A DNA stretch of 64,000 nucleotides, from NCBI RefSeq assembly GCF_000215955.2, contig NZ_AFNV02000015.1, positions 44,896-108,895 of the forward strand, read 5' to 3'. The stretch's first letter is position 1; each line of letters opens with the position of its first letter. The stretch comes from Salinisphaera shabanensis E1L3A (GTDB taxonomy: Bacteria; Pseudomonadota; Gammaproteobacteria; Nevskiales; Salinisphaeraceae). The notes under the pieces were generated by a model. It saw only the letters and a list, made by a program, of their open reading frames with translations, searched no databases and was not told the origin of the DNA. Both the position numbers and the translations under genes were made by a program. Below are positions 44,346 to 53,790 of the stretch, in pieces.

Positions 44346-45992
44346 CTAGCCATGGCCGACCACGCAATTGCGGCCAGCCCGCTTCGCCGCGTACAAGCGC
44401 TCATCGGCAGCAGCGATCACCGCCTGGATATCCTCGTCGGCGCCGGGCATTTTAACCCCGGCGCTGAAGCTCGATGTAAAAGACTCGCTGCCGGCACTGA
44501 ATTGAAACTGCGAAAACGATTCTCGCAGCTCGTCGATGATTTCCACGGCCTTGGCTTCGCCGCAATCGGGCAGTGCCACGACGAACTCTTCGCCACCGTA
44601 GCGGCCGAGCATATCGGACACGCGCAGACGACGACGCAACAGATTGGCCAGCGCACGGATGACTTCGTCACCGACCAGATGGCCGTAGGTATCGTTGACG
44701 CGCTTGAAGAAATCGATATCGAGCATGACCACGGCAATCGGTTCGTCACGGCGACGCGCTTGCGCCAGCGCGGTGGCCATACGCTCCTTGATATCGGCAT
44801 GCTTGAGTAGGCCGGTCAGACTGTCGCGCGAGAGTGCCGCCGACAGCTCGCGGGCGCGCCGCGCGCGCGCCTGAACGGAGGCGACGAACGCATTGGGCGT
44901 GATCGGCTTGATCAGGAAATCGTCGCCGGCCTTGGTCATGGCCTCGAGCTGGGCGTTGGCATCCTCGATTGCCGATAAGTACATGATCGGAACCTGCAAC
45001 CAGCGCGGCTGGTAACGCACCATCTGTGCAAGCTCGGGCCCGCTGCAGCGGGGCATGCGCACGTCGAGCACGAGCACGTCCGGATTGAAGTGCTCCATGA
45101 CCGCGAGCGTGGCATCCGGCTCGCTGAGCGTCTTCACCGTGAAGCCGGCACTTTCCAACACAAGCCGATGATAATCGAGCATGGCCTTGTCGTCGTCGAC
45201 CATGAGCACGCGTAGCGGAGCGGCGCGGTGCGCACGCATATGGCTTTCGAGCAGGGCCGTCACCCGAATCGGGTCCAGCGGCTGCGCCAGAAAACCGACC
45301 ACGCCTGCCCGCACCGCGCGCAGCTGTGTTTCGAAATCGGTGGACTGTTCACTGGCAAACATCGGCAGCGGCTTGTCCATCCCTGCCTGAATGGACTCGC
45401 CGACTTCCAGACCGCCGATGTCATCCGCGCCGGTGAAGTGCAGATCCAGAATCAGCGCGTCCGGTCGCTGCGTGCGACACGTGGCGCGCAAGGCACGGCT
45501 ATCGTCGAACAATCGTACGCGATAATCGAAGCTCTCCAGAATCTGGCTCAGGTGCGCGCCGGTTTCAGGCTCGTCTTCGAGAACATAGATCAGAGGTTCC
45601 TCGACATCCCCTGCCGCGCCACCCAGGGATTCAACGACCTCGTATTCGCCGTCCGGGCCGACCTCGGCGCCAGCAAGCAGCTCCGGCAGAGCGGCCAAAC
45701 GTTCGATGATACCGTCGTAAACGGCGGGCGCGCGGCCACCGAGAATCGCGTCCAGCTCACGCTCGCAGACGCGACAACTCTGACCGACCTCGATAAAACC
45801 GAAGGTCGATGAACCTCCCGCGATCTTGTGCACACGATCGCGCACGGCCTGCCACTCGGACGCACTGTCGCACCGGCTCGCAGCCGTCTGCGCCCACGTC
45901 GAGAGTTCGGCCAGCTCCTGACGCAGGCCAACACCATAGTCCCGGCGCATCTGCGCCAGCTGTTGTGCGACATCAATCGAGGGCGTCGGCAT
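44346..45992 (-). CDS. Hpt-REC-REC-GGDEF diguanylate cyclase
   Basis: A 548-residue multi-domain signalling protein. The order is Hpt (phospho-His in VHKIAGGSSTFGF near residue 57), REC1 (LILDLHF aspartate near 178), REC2 (LVLDVRMP aspartate near 300) and a C-terminal GGDEF. The cyclase motif is GGEEF, with RVSD five residues before it, an intact inhibitory-site-like RxxD. In REC1 the conserved Lys near beta-5 appears as Gln (FLAQPLDP), while REC2 keeps IKP, so REC1 may be a poor receiver. It should make c-di-GMP in response to the upstream kinase. The Hpt suggests a phosphorelay. A TTG just upstream of the ATG at 45992 is an alternative start. Confidence 0.9.
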   Translation of the reverse strand: MPTPSIDVAQQLAQMRRDYGVGLRQELAELSTWAQTAASRCDSASEWQAVRDRVHKIAGGSSTFGFIEVGQSCRVCERELDAILGGRAPAVYDGIIERLAALPELLAGAEVGPDGEYEVVESLGGAAGDVEEPLIYVLEDEPETGAHLSQILESFDYRVRLFDDSRALRATCRTQRPDALILDLHFTGADDIGGLEVGESIQAGMDKPLPMFASEQSTDFETQLRAVRAGVVGFLAQPLDPIRVTALLESHMRAHRAAPLRVLMVDDDKAMLDYHRLVLESAGFTVKTLSEPDATLAVMEHFNPDVLVLDVRMPRCSGPELAQMVRYQPRWLQVPIMYLSAIEDANAQLEAMTKAGDDFLIKPITPNAFVASVQARARRARELSAALSRDSLTGLLKHADIKERMATALAQARRRDEPIAVVMLDIDFFKRVNDTYGHLVGDEVIRALANLLRRRLRVSDMLGRYGGEEFVVALPDCGEAKAVEIIDELRESFSQFQFSAGSESFTSSFSAGVKMPGADEDIQAVIAAADERLYAAKRAGRNCVVGHG

Positions 45993-46386
45993 CAAACTTG
46001 TCCCATATTTCCTTGAGCTGTTCGCCGAGTTTCAGCGGATCGAACGGTTTGACGATAACCGCCGCAGCCCCCAACGCATAGTAGCTCGCATGATCTGCAG
46101 GCTGCGTCTTTGCGGTCATGAACACAACCGGGATGCGATCGAGATCGATTACATCGGCAAGGGCGACCAATGTAGTCGGCCCGTCCATACCCGGCATCAT
46201 TACATCGAGCAGGAGAAGCTCGGGATCGAACGCCGGCGCCTGTTCGAGCGCATCGTTGCCGTTGCTGCAACTAAGCACTGTCAGCCCGCCCAACGTCTCC
46301 AAGGCTACACGCGCGATCGCGATGATTGATTCATCGTCCTCGACATGCAATACCCGTTGTAAAGCCACGATTACCTCGCCTGTCAC
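45973..46386 (-). CDS. Single-domain response regulator (REC)
   Basis: A 137-residue stand-alone receiver. The acidic pocket is VLHVEDDESII at the N-terminus, the phospho-acceptor aspartate is LLLLDVMMPGMDG near residue 60, and the Thr/Lys positions are FMTAKTQ and IVKPFDP near 110. The gene overlaps the downstream Hpt-REC-REC-GGDEF gene by about 20 bases and follows the histidine-kinase gene after 21 bp. It is likely a middle carrier in a phosphorelay. The start may be GTG at 46386 or GTG at 46368, the latter having GGCGAGG upstream. Confidence 0.88.
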   Translation of the reverse strand: MTGEVIVALQRVLHVEDDESIIAIARVALETLGGLTVLSCSNGNDALEQAPAFDPELLLLDVMMPGMDGPTTLVALADVIDLDRIPVVFMTAKTQPADHASYYALGAAAVIVKPFDPLKLGEQLKEIWDKFDADALD

Positions 46387-46407
46387 TGCCGTGATCCTCG
46401 TTTGCTT

Positions 46408-48810
46408 TTAAATCTTGTTTTGAAGCGGCAAGTTCACGCGGAATGTGGTACCTACGCCTTCCACGCTTTCGAAATCGATCTGGCCGTGCATGTATTCGAC
46501 CAGTTGTTTGGTGATCGCGAGTCCGAGACCGGTCCCGCCCTGGCGCCGCGTATTGCCGCTTTCCGCCTGCGCAAACAGCTGGAAGACGTTCGACTGGAAC
46601 GCGGCCGGTATGCCCGAGCCGTTATCAGCGACGGTAACCACGGCGCACTCGGCTCCTTGCCCATAGGTAACCGTGACTTGCTCGCCCGCCGGCGAGAACT
46701 TGATCGCATTGGACAGGAGATTGGCCATCACCTGGCCGAAACGCAACGCATCGACAGTGACGCAAACGGATTCGTCGCCGTCCAATACGACGCGCACATC
46801 AAAGCTACCGGCATAACCGCTGTTGCTGATCACCGCTTCTTCAAGCAAGCCGCGCAGATCGTGGGGTTGTAGATCGAATGCCACCTTGTCTGCCGCCAGC
46901 TTTTCCCAGTCCAGCAGATCGTTGACCAGAAGCCCCAACCGATCGGCGTTACGTTCGGCGACCGACATCATTTCCTGGAAACCAGCCGGCATCGCGCCGA
47001 GCGCGCCCGAGTTGATCAACCCCAACGCGCCCTTGATGGAGGTAATCGGCGTACGTAGCTCATGGCTGACCACCGCCACGAACTCGCTTTTCATGCGATC
47101 GAGCTGGCGCTCGGCCGTAATATCCTCGATCTGGGCAACGAAGTTCATCGGCCTGCCGCGGCTGTCGCGCGTGAGCGATACCGAAAGCCGCGCCCACACC
47201 ACATCGCCGTTGCTGGCGAAATAACGCTTGGCCAGCTGATAGGAGCTGATTTCCCCCTTGATGAGGCGATGCACGTGATGGAGATCATTATGAAGATCGT
47301 CGGGGTGGGTCAGCGTCTGGAAATCCGTCGCCAATACCTGTTCGCGCGTACAGCCCCACATTTCGCACAGCGATTGGTTGACCTCAATGAATTTTCCTGT
47401 GAGCGAAACCAGCGCCATACCCTGCGGAGCACTGTCGAAGGCGGCACGAAAGCGCGCTTCGCTGCTGTGCAACGCCTGCTCCATGGCCAGCAGTTGACTC
47501 CGATCGATGGCGATGCCGAGAAATCCTATTACGCCATTGGTATGATCGCGAATGGCACTGAGCACAAGCCGCAACACGCGGCGGCTCGCATCGGCGCAGA
47601 GAAAGTGCCAGTCGCGGCTTTCAATCTGGCCGCGCAAGGGTCGGGCCGTGATCGCCTCGAGCGGTGTGAGTGCCCGCCCGGTTTCGAGCTCCACTTCGGC
47701 CACAAACGCGGCCAGTTCATCCGGAGCGTGAAGGTCGATCAGGTTCATATGGCCGACCGCATCGGCCCAGCTGTAACCCAGCAGCCGTTCCGCGCCGGGG
47801 TTGAATAGGGTGATAAGCCCCTCGTTATCAAGAGCCATGATGGCGACTTCGGTCGAGGCATCGACCACTGCCTGCAGGTACAGGCGTACCTGGGCGATCT
47901 CCCGCGCATGCGCCTTGCGGGCCGTGATATCGAACATGGCCGCTACAGCACCGAGCAGATTGCCCTGAGAGTCGAAAAAAGGCTGGCCGCTGCAAAGGAC
48001 ATCGCGCGGCGCCAGTCCGCTGGCCTTGATACACATTTCGAGATCACGCACATGCTCACCCGCCAACGCACGCACCAAAGGCACGCCTTCGGACCGGAAT
48101 AGTGTTTCACCATCGGCTTCATACAGATCGAAGTGCTCGGCCCACTGTTCCTGCGGTATCTGCATCGGATCGCTTTGGTGCCACTTGCGCGCTCGCGAGT
48201 TGAACAGCGTAAGTTCACCTTCGGCGTCGCAGGCGACCACGCCACCGGGCAACGCTTCGAGCAGGCTGCCGAGCATGGCTTCGCGCGTTTCTGCAGCGCG
48301 CCGGGCCACGCGCCGCTCGATCAGGGCGACGGCCAGTTCTGCAAGGTCCTCCATCCCCGCACGCTGGTAATCGGACATTGGCCCGGCATTGGAGTCGAAT
48401 ACGCACAGCGAGCCCAACCGATGACCGCCTTCGACCTTGAGAATAATGGTGCAGTAAAAACGCACATGCGGCGCGTCGGTCACCATCGGGTTCTCTGCGA
48501 ACCGCGGGTCACCGCTGGCGTCCGGGATCTCAATCAGCCCGTCTTCGCCAAGCAATTGAGCACACATCGAAATCTCACGCGGCGCTTCAATTGTCTCGAC
48601 GCCGTAGCGGCTCTTGAACCACTGGCGTTCGGAATCGATGAACGTGATCAGCGCATGCGGCACATTGCACAGCCGCGCGGCCAGGCGCGTGATGGCATCG
48701 AACTCGGGTTCCTGTTCGCTATCGATCAGCGCGTACTTATCGAGTACACGTAGCCGCTGTGCTTCGTCGATCATCGTCGCATCCGACATCTCGTTTGCAG
48801 GTACAGCCAT
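46408..48810 (-). CDS. GAF-PAS hybrid-type sensor histidine kinase
   Basis: An 800-residue soluble sensor kinase. An N-terminal GAF domain (about residues 25-165, with ITRLAARLCNVPHALITFID) is followed by PAS domains at roughly 180-290, 305-430 and 435-555. The HisKA dimer is VAVVSHELRTPITSIKGALGL near 580, with the phospho-His. The ATPase has MANLLSNAIKFSP (N-box), VTVADNGSGIPAAF (G1) and TRRQGGTGLGLAITKQL (G2). No transmembrane segment is seen, so it likely senses a cytosolic signal. It heads a three-gene operon with two receiver proteins. The input ligand is unknown. Confidence 0.94.
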   Translation of the reverse strand: MAVPANEMSDATMIDEAQRLRVLDKYALIDSEQEPEFDAITRLAARLCNVPHALITFIDSERQWFKSRYGVETIEAPREISMCAQLLGEDGLIEIPDASGDPRFAENPMVTDAPHVRFYCTIILKVEGGHRLGSLCVFDSNAGPMSDYQRAGMEDLAELAVALIERRVARRAAETREAMLGSLLEALPGGVVACDAEGELTLFNSRARKWHQSDPMQIPQEQWAEHFDLYEADGETLFRSEGVPLVRALAGEHVRDLEMCIKASGLAPRDVLCSGQPFFDSQGNLLGAVAAMFDITARKAHAREIAQVRLYLQAVVDASTEVAIMALDNEGLITLFNPGAERLLGYSWADAVGHMNLIDLHAPDELAAFVAEVELETGRALTPLEAITARPLRGQIESRDWHFLCADASRRVLRLVLSAIRDHTNGVIGFLGIAIDRSQLLAMEQALHSSEARFRAAFDSAPQGMALVSLTGKFIEVNQSLCEMWGCTREQVLATDFQTLTHPDDLHNDLHHVHRLIKGEISSYQLAKRYFASNGDVVWARLSVSLTRDSRGRPMNFVAQIEDITAERQLDRMKSEFVAVVSHELRTPITSIKGALGLINSGALGAMPAGFQEMMSVAERNADRLGLLVNDLLDWEKLAADKVAFDLQPHDLRGLLEEAVISNSGYAGSFDVRVVLDGDESVCVTVDALRFGQVMANLLSNAIKFSPAGEQVTVTYGQGAECAVVTVADNGSGIPAAFQSNVFQLFAQAESGNTRRQGGTGLGLAITKQLVEYMHGQIDFESVEGVGTTFRVNLPLQNKI

Positions 48811-49133
48811 TGCTCATCACGCCGTGTTTTTCGACCCCGGCGCTCAATATCGGCGGTTTTATCGATATTCTGTAGAAAGACGCGCATCCCGAGCTGCATT
48901 GTTAGCGCGCGCAGACTTTCCCGGCAACGGCATGGCGGGTCAGCAGTTGCGCCGATGTGCGGCTCCTATCGGCAGGGTCGCGTCAAATCGCATCGTGTGC
49001 GTGGCTCGCGGCCGCTTAGCGATCGGGCGCATCACTGCATGGCCTGCGCTCCACAGCGAATATCGGGACGGGACGCAGGCGGCAGCCGCGTATTTCGCTG
49101 GCCTGGGCTATAAGGCGTAAAAAAACCAGCGCG
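48811..49133. other. Intergenic region, no recognised feature
   Basis: About 320 bp upstream of the sensor kinase and downstream of the minus-strand F420-type gene. A T7 run at 49119-49125 (A-run on the plus strand) lies just beyond the stop of the latter and may be a poor terminator tail, but no strong stem precedes it. I see no coding potential, RNA motif or repeat here. Confidence 0.5.
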
Positions 49134-49829
49134 CTAGTATTCACGCGCGTTTTCCAGCCCGCCCTCGTAAACCGGTGTACCGCCGGTATCGTGAATCAAC
49201 GCTTCGGCCATAGGCCTTACGCTGTCGTCGTTGACCGTGTAGGGCACCTCGAAATCGGCCGATTCGACCATCGCGGGCGTCGGAAAACTGTGGGCACTGT
49301 TGAGGTTGAAGGCACGAATGAAGCGAGTGCCCTCGAACAAGCGTGCGGAGTAGATGGCTTCGCCCACCGCCTCCGCTTTTGTTGCGATCTTGCCATCGCG
49401 ATGCTCGAAGGCATTATCCACATCGACTAGCACCTTGTTCTTCATCGCCACTGCGTGCGCCCTGGCGATCGCCGGCTCGGCGGCATACGGCACCGCGAGC
49501 ACGATTATGCCCGCCTGCTCGATCGCGTCGGCCACCGTGGCGGCGCGGGCGCCATGCCCAGCGCGCTCGACCACATCACCCAGCGTGTCCGGATGACGCG
49601 TAGCGAAAATCACGCGATAACCGGCGGCAGCCCACAGATTACCCAGCGCTTGCCCCATATCACCCGCACCGATCACGGCGATGGTGCTCGAGATCGGCGC
49701 CTTTTCAGCGGCCGGGGCGGCCTGTACGGCCGTACTCACGAGCACCACCCCGAGCAGGAGCATGCTCAGCCAGCGCAGCGACCGGCAGACTCGGGCGGAT
49801 TGGGCTCGTCGGCTATACGGCGTGGTCAT
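49134..49829 (-). CDS. Exported NADP oxidoreductase, F420-dependent-type (NpdG-like)
   Basis: A 231-residue Rossmann-fold protein of the F420-dependent NADP oxidoreductase/ProC-like superfamily. The binding loop is IAVIGAGDMGQALGNLWAAAGYRVIFATRHPD, and FNLNSAHSFPTP resembles the family's mid-segment. Unusually it carries an N-terminal signal-like hydrophobic segment (LRWLSMLLLGVVLVSTAVQAAPA, about residues 18-40), suggesting export or membrane anchoring. The ATG at 49829 lies just upstream of that signal. Proteobacteria generally lack F420, so the partner cofactor may differ; no F420 gene is in the window. Confidence 0.8.
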   Translation of the reverse strand: MTTPYSRRAQSARVCRSLRWLSMLLLGVVLVSTAVQAAPAAEKAPISSTIAVIGAGDMGQALGNLWAAAGYRVIFATRHPDTLGDVVERAGHGARAATVADAIEQAGIIVLAVPYAAEPAIARAHAVAMKNKVLVDVDNAFEHRDGKIATKAEAVGEAIYSARLFEGTRFIRAFNLNSAHSFPTPAMVESADFEVPYTVNDDSVRPMAEALIHDTGGTPVYEGGLENAREY

Positions 49830-50187
49830 GGCAGGCTCATCGCGAAATTGAAGGTGCGCCTTGAGTCTACGCATAGCCAGCGTTCAGCGGCGAACCCGTG
49901 CGTTTTTCCTGCGTTTTACACGCGCCATGCACAGGTGAGCGGCGGTCTGAAACACCGCCGGCGGCCGCCTGGCAGGGCCCTTAATGGCCGCCACTTTCGC
50001 GCAGACAAAATATCTTTTCAGATCAGCGCATTAGACGATAGTTTCCGGATACAACGATTACCTCACGAAAACAGGTGCTTCCGGGGCACTCATCGTCGAA
50101 CGTGGCCTATTTGCACAAAAATGCTGCATAGGCGCAAACCAATCCCTAGACTTTCCGCCTTTCCAGCCCCCAGCACAAGAGCAGTCG
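49830..50187. other. Intergenic region, divergent promoters
   Basis: About 358 bp between two divergent genes, F420-type and DUF945. A 7-bp hairpin (CGGCGGT/ACCGCCG, 49940-49960) is the only structure I see. An AT-richer stretch near 50000-50050 (AAATATCTTTTCAGATC) may hold a promoter. No coding potential found. Confidence 0.5.
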
Positions 50188-51582
50188 ATGAGCAAGAAAG
50201 CAATCAGTATCACTACGGTCGTGATACTGCTGATACTGGTCGCGGTCGTTGCACCCTATTTCATCGGCGCCAAGGTCGAGACCGAGTTCCGTGAGGGCAT
50301 TGCCCAAGCGAAGACCGAGTACGGCTACCCCATCGAGCTCACGGATTACGAGCGCGGCTGGCTGCATTCGCATGCCGTCACCCGGGTACAGATCGAGGAC
50401 ACGACGTTCGATGTCGAGCACGAGATCACCCACGGTCCGCTCTTCGTATTCGGCTGGGCACGTATCCATAGCGCGTTGCCCAACGATATCTCGCCCGAGA
50501 TGGCCCACTTCTTCGACGAGTCGCCGTTGGTGGCAAACACCAAGCTCGGTTTTGGCGGCGGCTACCGTATCGGCATTCAATCGCCGGCGTTCGACAAGGA
50601 CTTGCCCGACGAGCCCGGCGTTCACCTGACCTGGCAGGGTCTGAAAGGCTATTACGCCCGCCATGACAACGAGGTGGATCTACAGCTCAACGGTGGCGGC
50701 CTGAAGCTGGACGCAGAAAACCGTCATCTTGTTGTCGATGATATTCAGGTAAGCGGCGATGGCAGCGCCATGGAGAATATCGAAGAAGCCGATGCGAAGC
50801 TGGACTGGGACAGCCGGTTCGAAGCCAAGTTGGGCCACTACCGCATGTATGACGATGCCGGCGCGTTCGACCTCGCCTACGGCATGCGGCTGCACGCCAA
50901 CACCGCCAATGGTGACAACGATACCGTCGAATTCCACGCCGGCTACGACATCACCGATCTGCAGCTCAAGGCGAAACCCGACGATGGCGACCCCATCGAT
51001 GTGTCGGTCGACCAGGCTGCCATCAAACTGGGCCTGACCGGTCTGAAGGCTGGCCCACTGCAAGAGGCCGTCGTGGCCCTGCGTGAAATCGACCCGTCGC
51101 AGCATTCGCCCGAGCGCGTGCAAGCGTTGTCGGCGCGTGTATTCACCGAACTCGCGCCGGAAATCCTGGCCGGCACACCCAAGCTGAGCGTGACGATTCC
51201 CCCCGTCGAGACCGGCCACGGCGAGGCCCAGGGCAAGGTGAGTGCGGGCCTGATTTCAAACGACGAGCTACCGCCGGAAGTCGCCGACATGCGCCGCCGC
51301 ATGCCCATGCTCGCGATGGCACAGCGTTTGACGCTCGACGCCGATGTGTTTGTCGACGAGCAGCTGATCGACTGGGTGACCAAGAATCTCGCCAGCGAAA
51401 ACCCGGCCATGGCGCGCGAGCTGCCGATGCAGATCACCGGCATGGTTCGACAGGGCTTTCTCATGCGTGAAGACGACGCGGTGGGCGTGCGCCTGCATGC
51501 GGGCAAGGATGAGGTCGTACTCAACGGCCAGACCATTCCGGCACGCCAGCTGCAACCGCTATTCGAAAGCCTGATGCGCTAA
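50188..51582 (+). CDS. YdgA-like DUF945 family protein
   Basis: A 464-residue DUF945/YdgA-family protein, found in the envelope of Gammaproteobacteria and of unknown function. A single N-terminal membrane anchor (about residues 5-27) is followed by AKVETEFREGIAQAKTEYGYPIELTDYERGWLHSHAVTRVQI, the typical opening of the family's mature part. The rest is a long beta-rich domain. Full length for the family. A strong hairpin follows the stop. Confidence 0.88.
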   Translation: MSKKAISITTVVILLILVAVVAPYFIGAKVETEFREGIAQAKTEYGYPIELTDYERGWLHSHAVTRVQIEDTTFDVEHEITHGPLFVFGWARIHSALPNDISPEMAHFFDESPLVANTKLGFGGGYRIGIQSPAFDKDLPDEPGVHLTWQGLKGYYARHDNEVDLQLNGGGLKLDAENRHLVVDDIQVSGDGSAMENIEEADAKLDWDSRFEAKLGHYRMYDDAGAFDLAYGMRLHANTANGDNDTVEFHAGYDITDLQLKAKPDDGDPIDVSVDQAAIKLGLTGLKAGPLQEAVVALREIDPSQHSPERVQALSARVFTELAPEILAGTPKLSVTIPPVETGHGEAQGKVSAGLISNDELPPEVADMRRRMPMLAMAQRLTLDADVFVDEQLIDWVTKNLASENPAMARELPMQITGMVRQGFLMREDDAVGVRLHAGKDEVVLNGQTIPARQLQPLFESLMR

Positions 51583-51594
51583 TCCGGCAGGCAC

Positions 51595-51631
51595 GGCGCG
51601 CTGTACCGACGATGAGTTCGTACAGCGCGCC
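51595..51631. terminator. Hairpin after the DUF945 gene (possible terminator)
   Basis: GGCGCGCTGTAC and GTACAGCGCGCC form a perfect 12-bp stem with a 13-nt loop just after the DUF945 stop. There is no clear T-run, so Rho-independent termination is uncertain, but the stem is strong and well placed. Confidence 0.55.
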
Positions 51632-51874
51632 TGTGCTGGCGTGTGCTGCTCAAGCGGCCCGGCAGGGGCAAGCACGCACCGGCGATTGACGGCCCGAGCC
51701 GACGCCCGGGCGTTCGCGAGCCCTTACATGAACGCCCTGGCCCAATCGGCCAGGCGCAGGTCCGGCATCGACCACCATTGAATCGGCACCGCGGCGTTTT
51801 CGACACCGCACCGGCTCAAAGGGGCTAGGGTGAGCGCAACGCATCCGCGCTGTTGCGCGCCACGTAGCCCAAAC

Positions 51875-52504
51875 ATGAACGAACACCCGATATCCGATCG
51901 CGCGCGATACCTCGCTCGCGGCATTCTGCTGGTCGCGCTGAGTATGGGCACGCTCAGTGGCTGCGCAGTCGTCAGCGGCCAGAACGACAAAGCGCAAACG
52001 GCCAACGATGCCGAAAGCCGGACAACGCGCGGCGAGCTCAATGCCGGCTACAGCGATCTCTATTCCAGTGCGAGCGGCCTATCGGAAGTCGACAAGATCT
52101 TTTATGTGAAGGTGGAATCCGACGATGTCGAGAAAGTCGTCACCGACGTGACCGACTACTGCGGCCAGCTCGCCACGCGCCTGAAAGAACTCACGGCGGA
52201 CTACCCCGCGCTGGCTATCAACCGTGAAATCGACCCGCCGATCATCAAGGCCGCGCGCGACGCGCAGAAGAAAGCCACGCTCAAGCGCTTCGCCCCGGTC
52301 GTGGGCGATTCGGGTACCGCATTCGAGCGCGGGCTGCTTATTCGCCTGCTCGGCGCGGTCGATCAGCAGCACTACATGGCGGCCACGCTGGCCGAGCGCG
52401 AACCCAATCCCGCGCTATCGAAGATCATGGCCAACGCCGCGGATCGTTTTGCCGGTTTCTATGACGAAATCGACACGCTGCTCAAGGCGCGTTTCTATCG
52501 CTGA
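51875..52504 (+). CDS. Putative lipoprotein of unknown function
   Basis: A 209-residue predicted lipoprotein. The N-terminal hydrophobic segment ends in a lipobox (TLSGC, cysteine about residue 29), so the mature protein should be lipid-anchored in the envelope. The body is alpha-helical in look and soluble; I do not recognise the family. The ATG at 51875 places the lipobox normally. It lies downstream of DUF945, with the hairpin between, and is convergent with a DUF3820 gene. Confidence 0.75.
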   Translation: MNEHPISDRARYLARGILLVALSMGTLSGCAVVSGQNDKAQTANDAESRTTRGELNAGYSDLYSSASGLSEVDKIFYVKVESDDVEKVVTDVTDYCGQLATRLKELTADYPALAINREIDPPIIKAARDAQKKATLKRFAPVVGDSGTAFERGLLIRLLGAVDQQHYMAATLAEREPNPALSKIMANAADRFAGFYDEIDTLLKARFYR

Positions 52505-52525
52505 GCGCGACTCAGGGCGTCGTGG

Positions 52526-52741
52526 TCAGTGCCCGCGGCGCAGCGGCGCCAGCAACGACTTCAGGCCGTTGTGGTCGATCTCGTGCATGAGCGCCAACAG
52601 ACGTCCGACCTCACCGGACGGAAAGCCGCTACGAGCAAACCAATTGAGATAGTGGCCCGGCAGATCGGCAATCAGTCGGCCTTCGTACTTGCCGAAGGGC
52701 ATCGTGCGCGTTACCAGCTTTTGCAGATCCGCACTATCCAT
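52526..52741 (-). CDS. DUF3820 family protein
   Basis: A 71-residue DUF3820 protein. The family block is RTMPFGKYEGRLIADLPGHYLNWFAR near the N-terminus, with GFPSGEVGRLLALMHEIDHNGL after it. Function is unknown; related domains are found in proteins linked to exonuclease-like or quorum regulators but nothing specific can be said here. The ATG at 52741 is used; a TTG two codons earlier is possible. Confidence 0.85.
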   Translation of the reverse strand: MDSADLQKLVTRTMPFGKYEGRLIADLPGHYLNWFARSGFPSGEVGRLLALMHEIDHNGLKSLLAPLRRGH

Positions 52742-52794
52742 CGGCAATTGTCAGGCGGTTCCAAGCGCGCGTTCGACAGACCAGGGCATATGCT

Positions 52795-53709
52795 CTAGTG
52801 GCGCGCGTCGAGCGTGTCGAGAAAGCGATCATAGCCCGCGACGAACGCGTCAAGCTGCTGAAAATGCGGCAGGGCGCCCGTGTCGAACGACACCACGGTC
52901 GACGCGGTGTGCTGTTCGACGATATCGCGCGCGGCGGCGTCGGAAAAATCGCTGCGCGTGCCGTAGGCCAGCCATACCGGCTGGCTCAGGCGCCGATACA
53001 GACCGGCCGCGTCCGCACTGAACAGATACCCGGATAAGAACGACCACGGCGCATGACGCGCACCCGGCTGGTGGGCACTGCGGTAGGCATAATCCACGAG
53101 CCCTTGATCGACGTCCTTGCCGCCAAAGGTCTTTTCCAGAAAGTAGCGAATGCTCCGCCGGCTGGCGAGCCCGGCGAACAGCGTTTTGGATACGGCCGTC
53201 GAGCCGGTAATCGCGCGATACAGCCACGGCTTGCCGCGCGTGGCTTCGGCATTTTGTCCGGCCTGGGCGTCAGAGTCGACGCCGGCCGGGCTGAGCAAAC
53301 CAACACTGCGATAGCGCTCGGGACGTTCTTCGGCCGCCCGGGCCAGATACTGGCAAGCGACCGAACAAGCCACGGCGTCTACCTGACCCGCGCCGGTCTC
53401 GGCTGCGATCTGTTCGATCCATGCATGGATCGCATCGGTCATGATGCGCGGCGTATAACGTATCGCGCGGCGCGTGCTGAAACCGTAGCCGGGCAGATCG
53501 ATCGCGGCGACCGGCCGCGCACCGCGGTAGTGATCGTAAATCGGTTTCACTTCGTATGCCGAAGCCGCCGCGTTAATGCTGTGAATAAGCACCAGCGGAA
53601 CACCGCTACCGCATGTGCGGTCGACATAATAGCTGATCGTACCGCTATCGGTATCGAACGTGCGGCGCTCACCTTTCAACGCTATGGGCAATGTACTGGT
53701 TGTGGTCAT
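52795..53709 (-). CDS. Alpha/beta hydrolase
   Basis: A 304-residue alpha/beta-hydrolase. PLVLIHSINAAASAYEVKP near residue 40 is the oxyanion strand region and VAAIDLPGYGFS the following loop. The nucleophile elbow is ACSVAC near residue 119, with Cys in the position usually Gly, so GxSxG is altered but Ser is kept. Asp is in GTRSDFSD and His in GALPHFQQLD near the C-terminus. The substrate is unknown. It lies upstream of the DUF3820 gene on the same strand. Confidence 0.85.
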   Translation of the reverse strand: MTTTSTLPIALKGERRTFDTDSGTISYYVDRTCGSGVPLVLIHSINAAASAYEVKPIYDHYRGARPVAAIDLPGYGFSTRRAIRYTPRIMTDAIHAWIEQIAAETGAGQVDAVACSVACQYLARAAEERPERYRSVGLLSPAGVDSDAQAGQNAEATRGKPWLYRAITGSTAVSKTLFAGLASRRSIRYFLEKTFGGKDVDQGLVDYAYRSAHQPGARHAPWSFLSGYLFSADAAGLYRRLSQPVWLAYGTRSDFSDAAARDIVEQHTASTVVSFDTGALPHFQQLDAFVAGYDRFLDTLDARH

Positions 53710-53790
53710 GGCGACTCGTCAATCCTGGCAGCGGCCGGCTTCGGGTAGGCCTGCATGCTACGCCACAGCCGGGCTACGGATGCACGCTAG

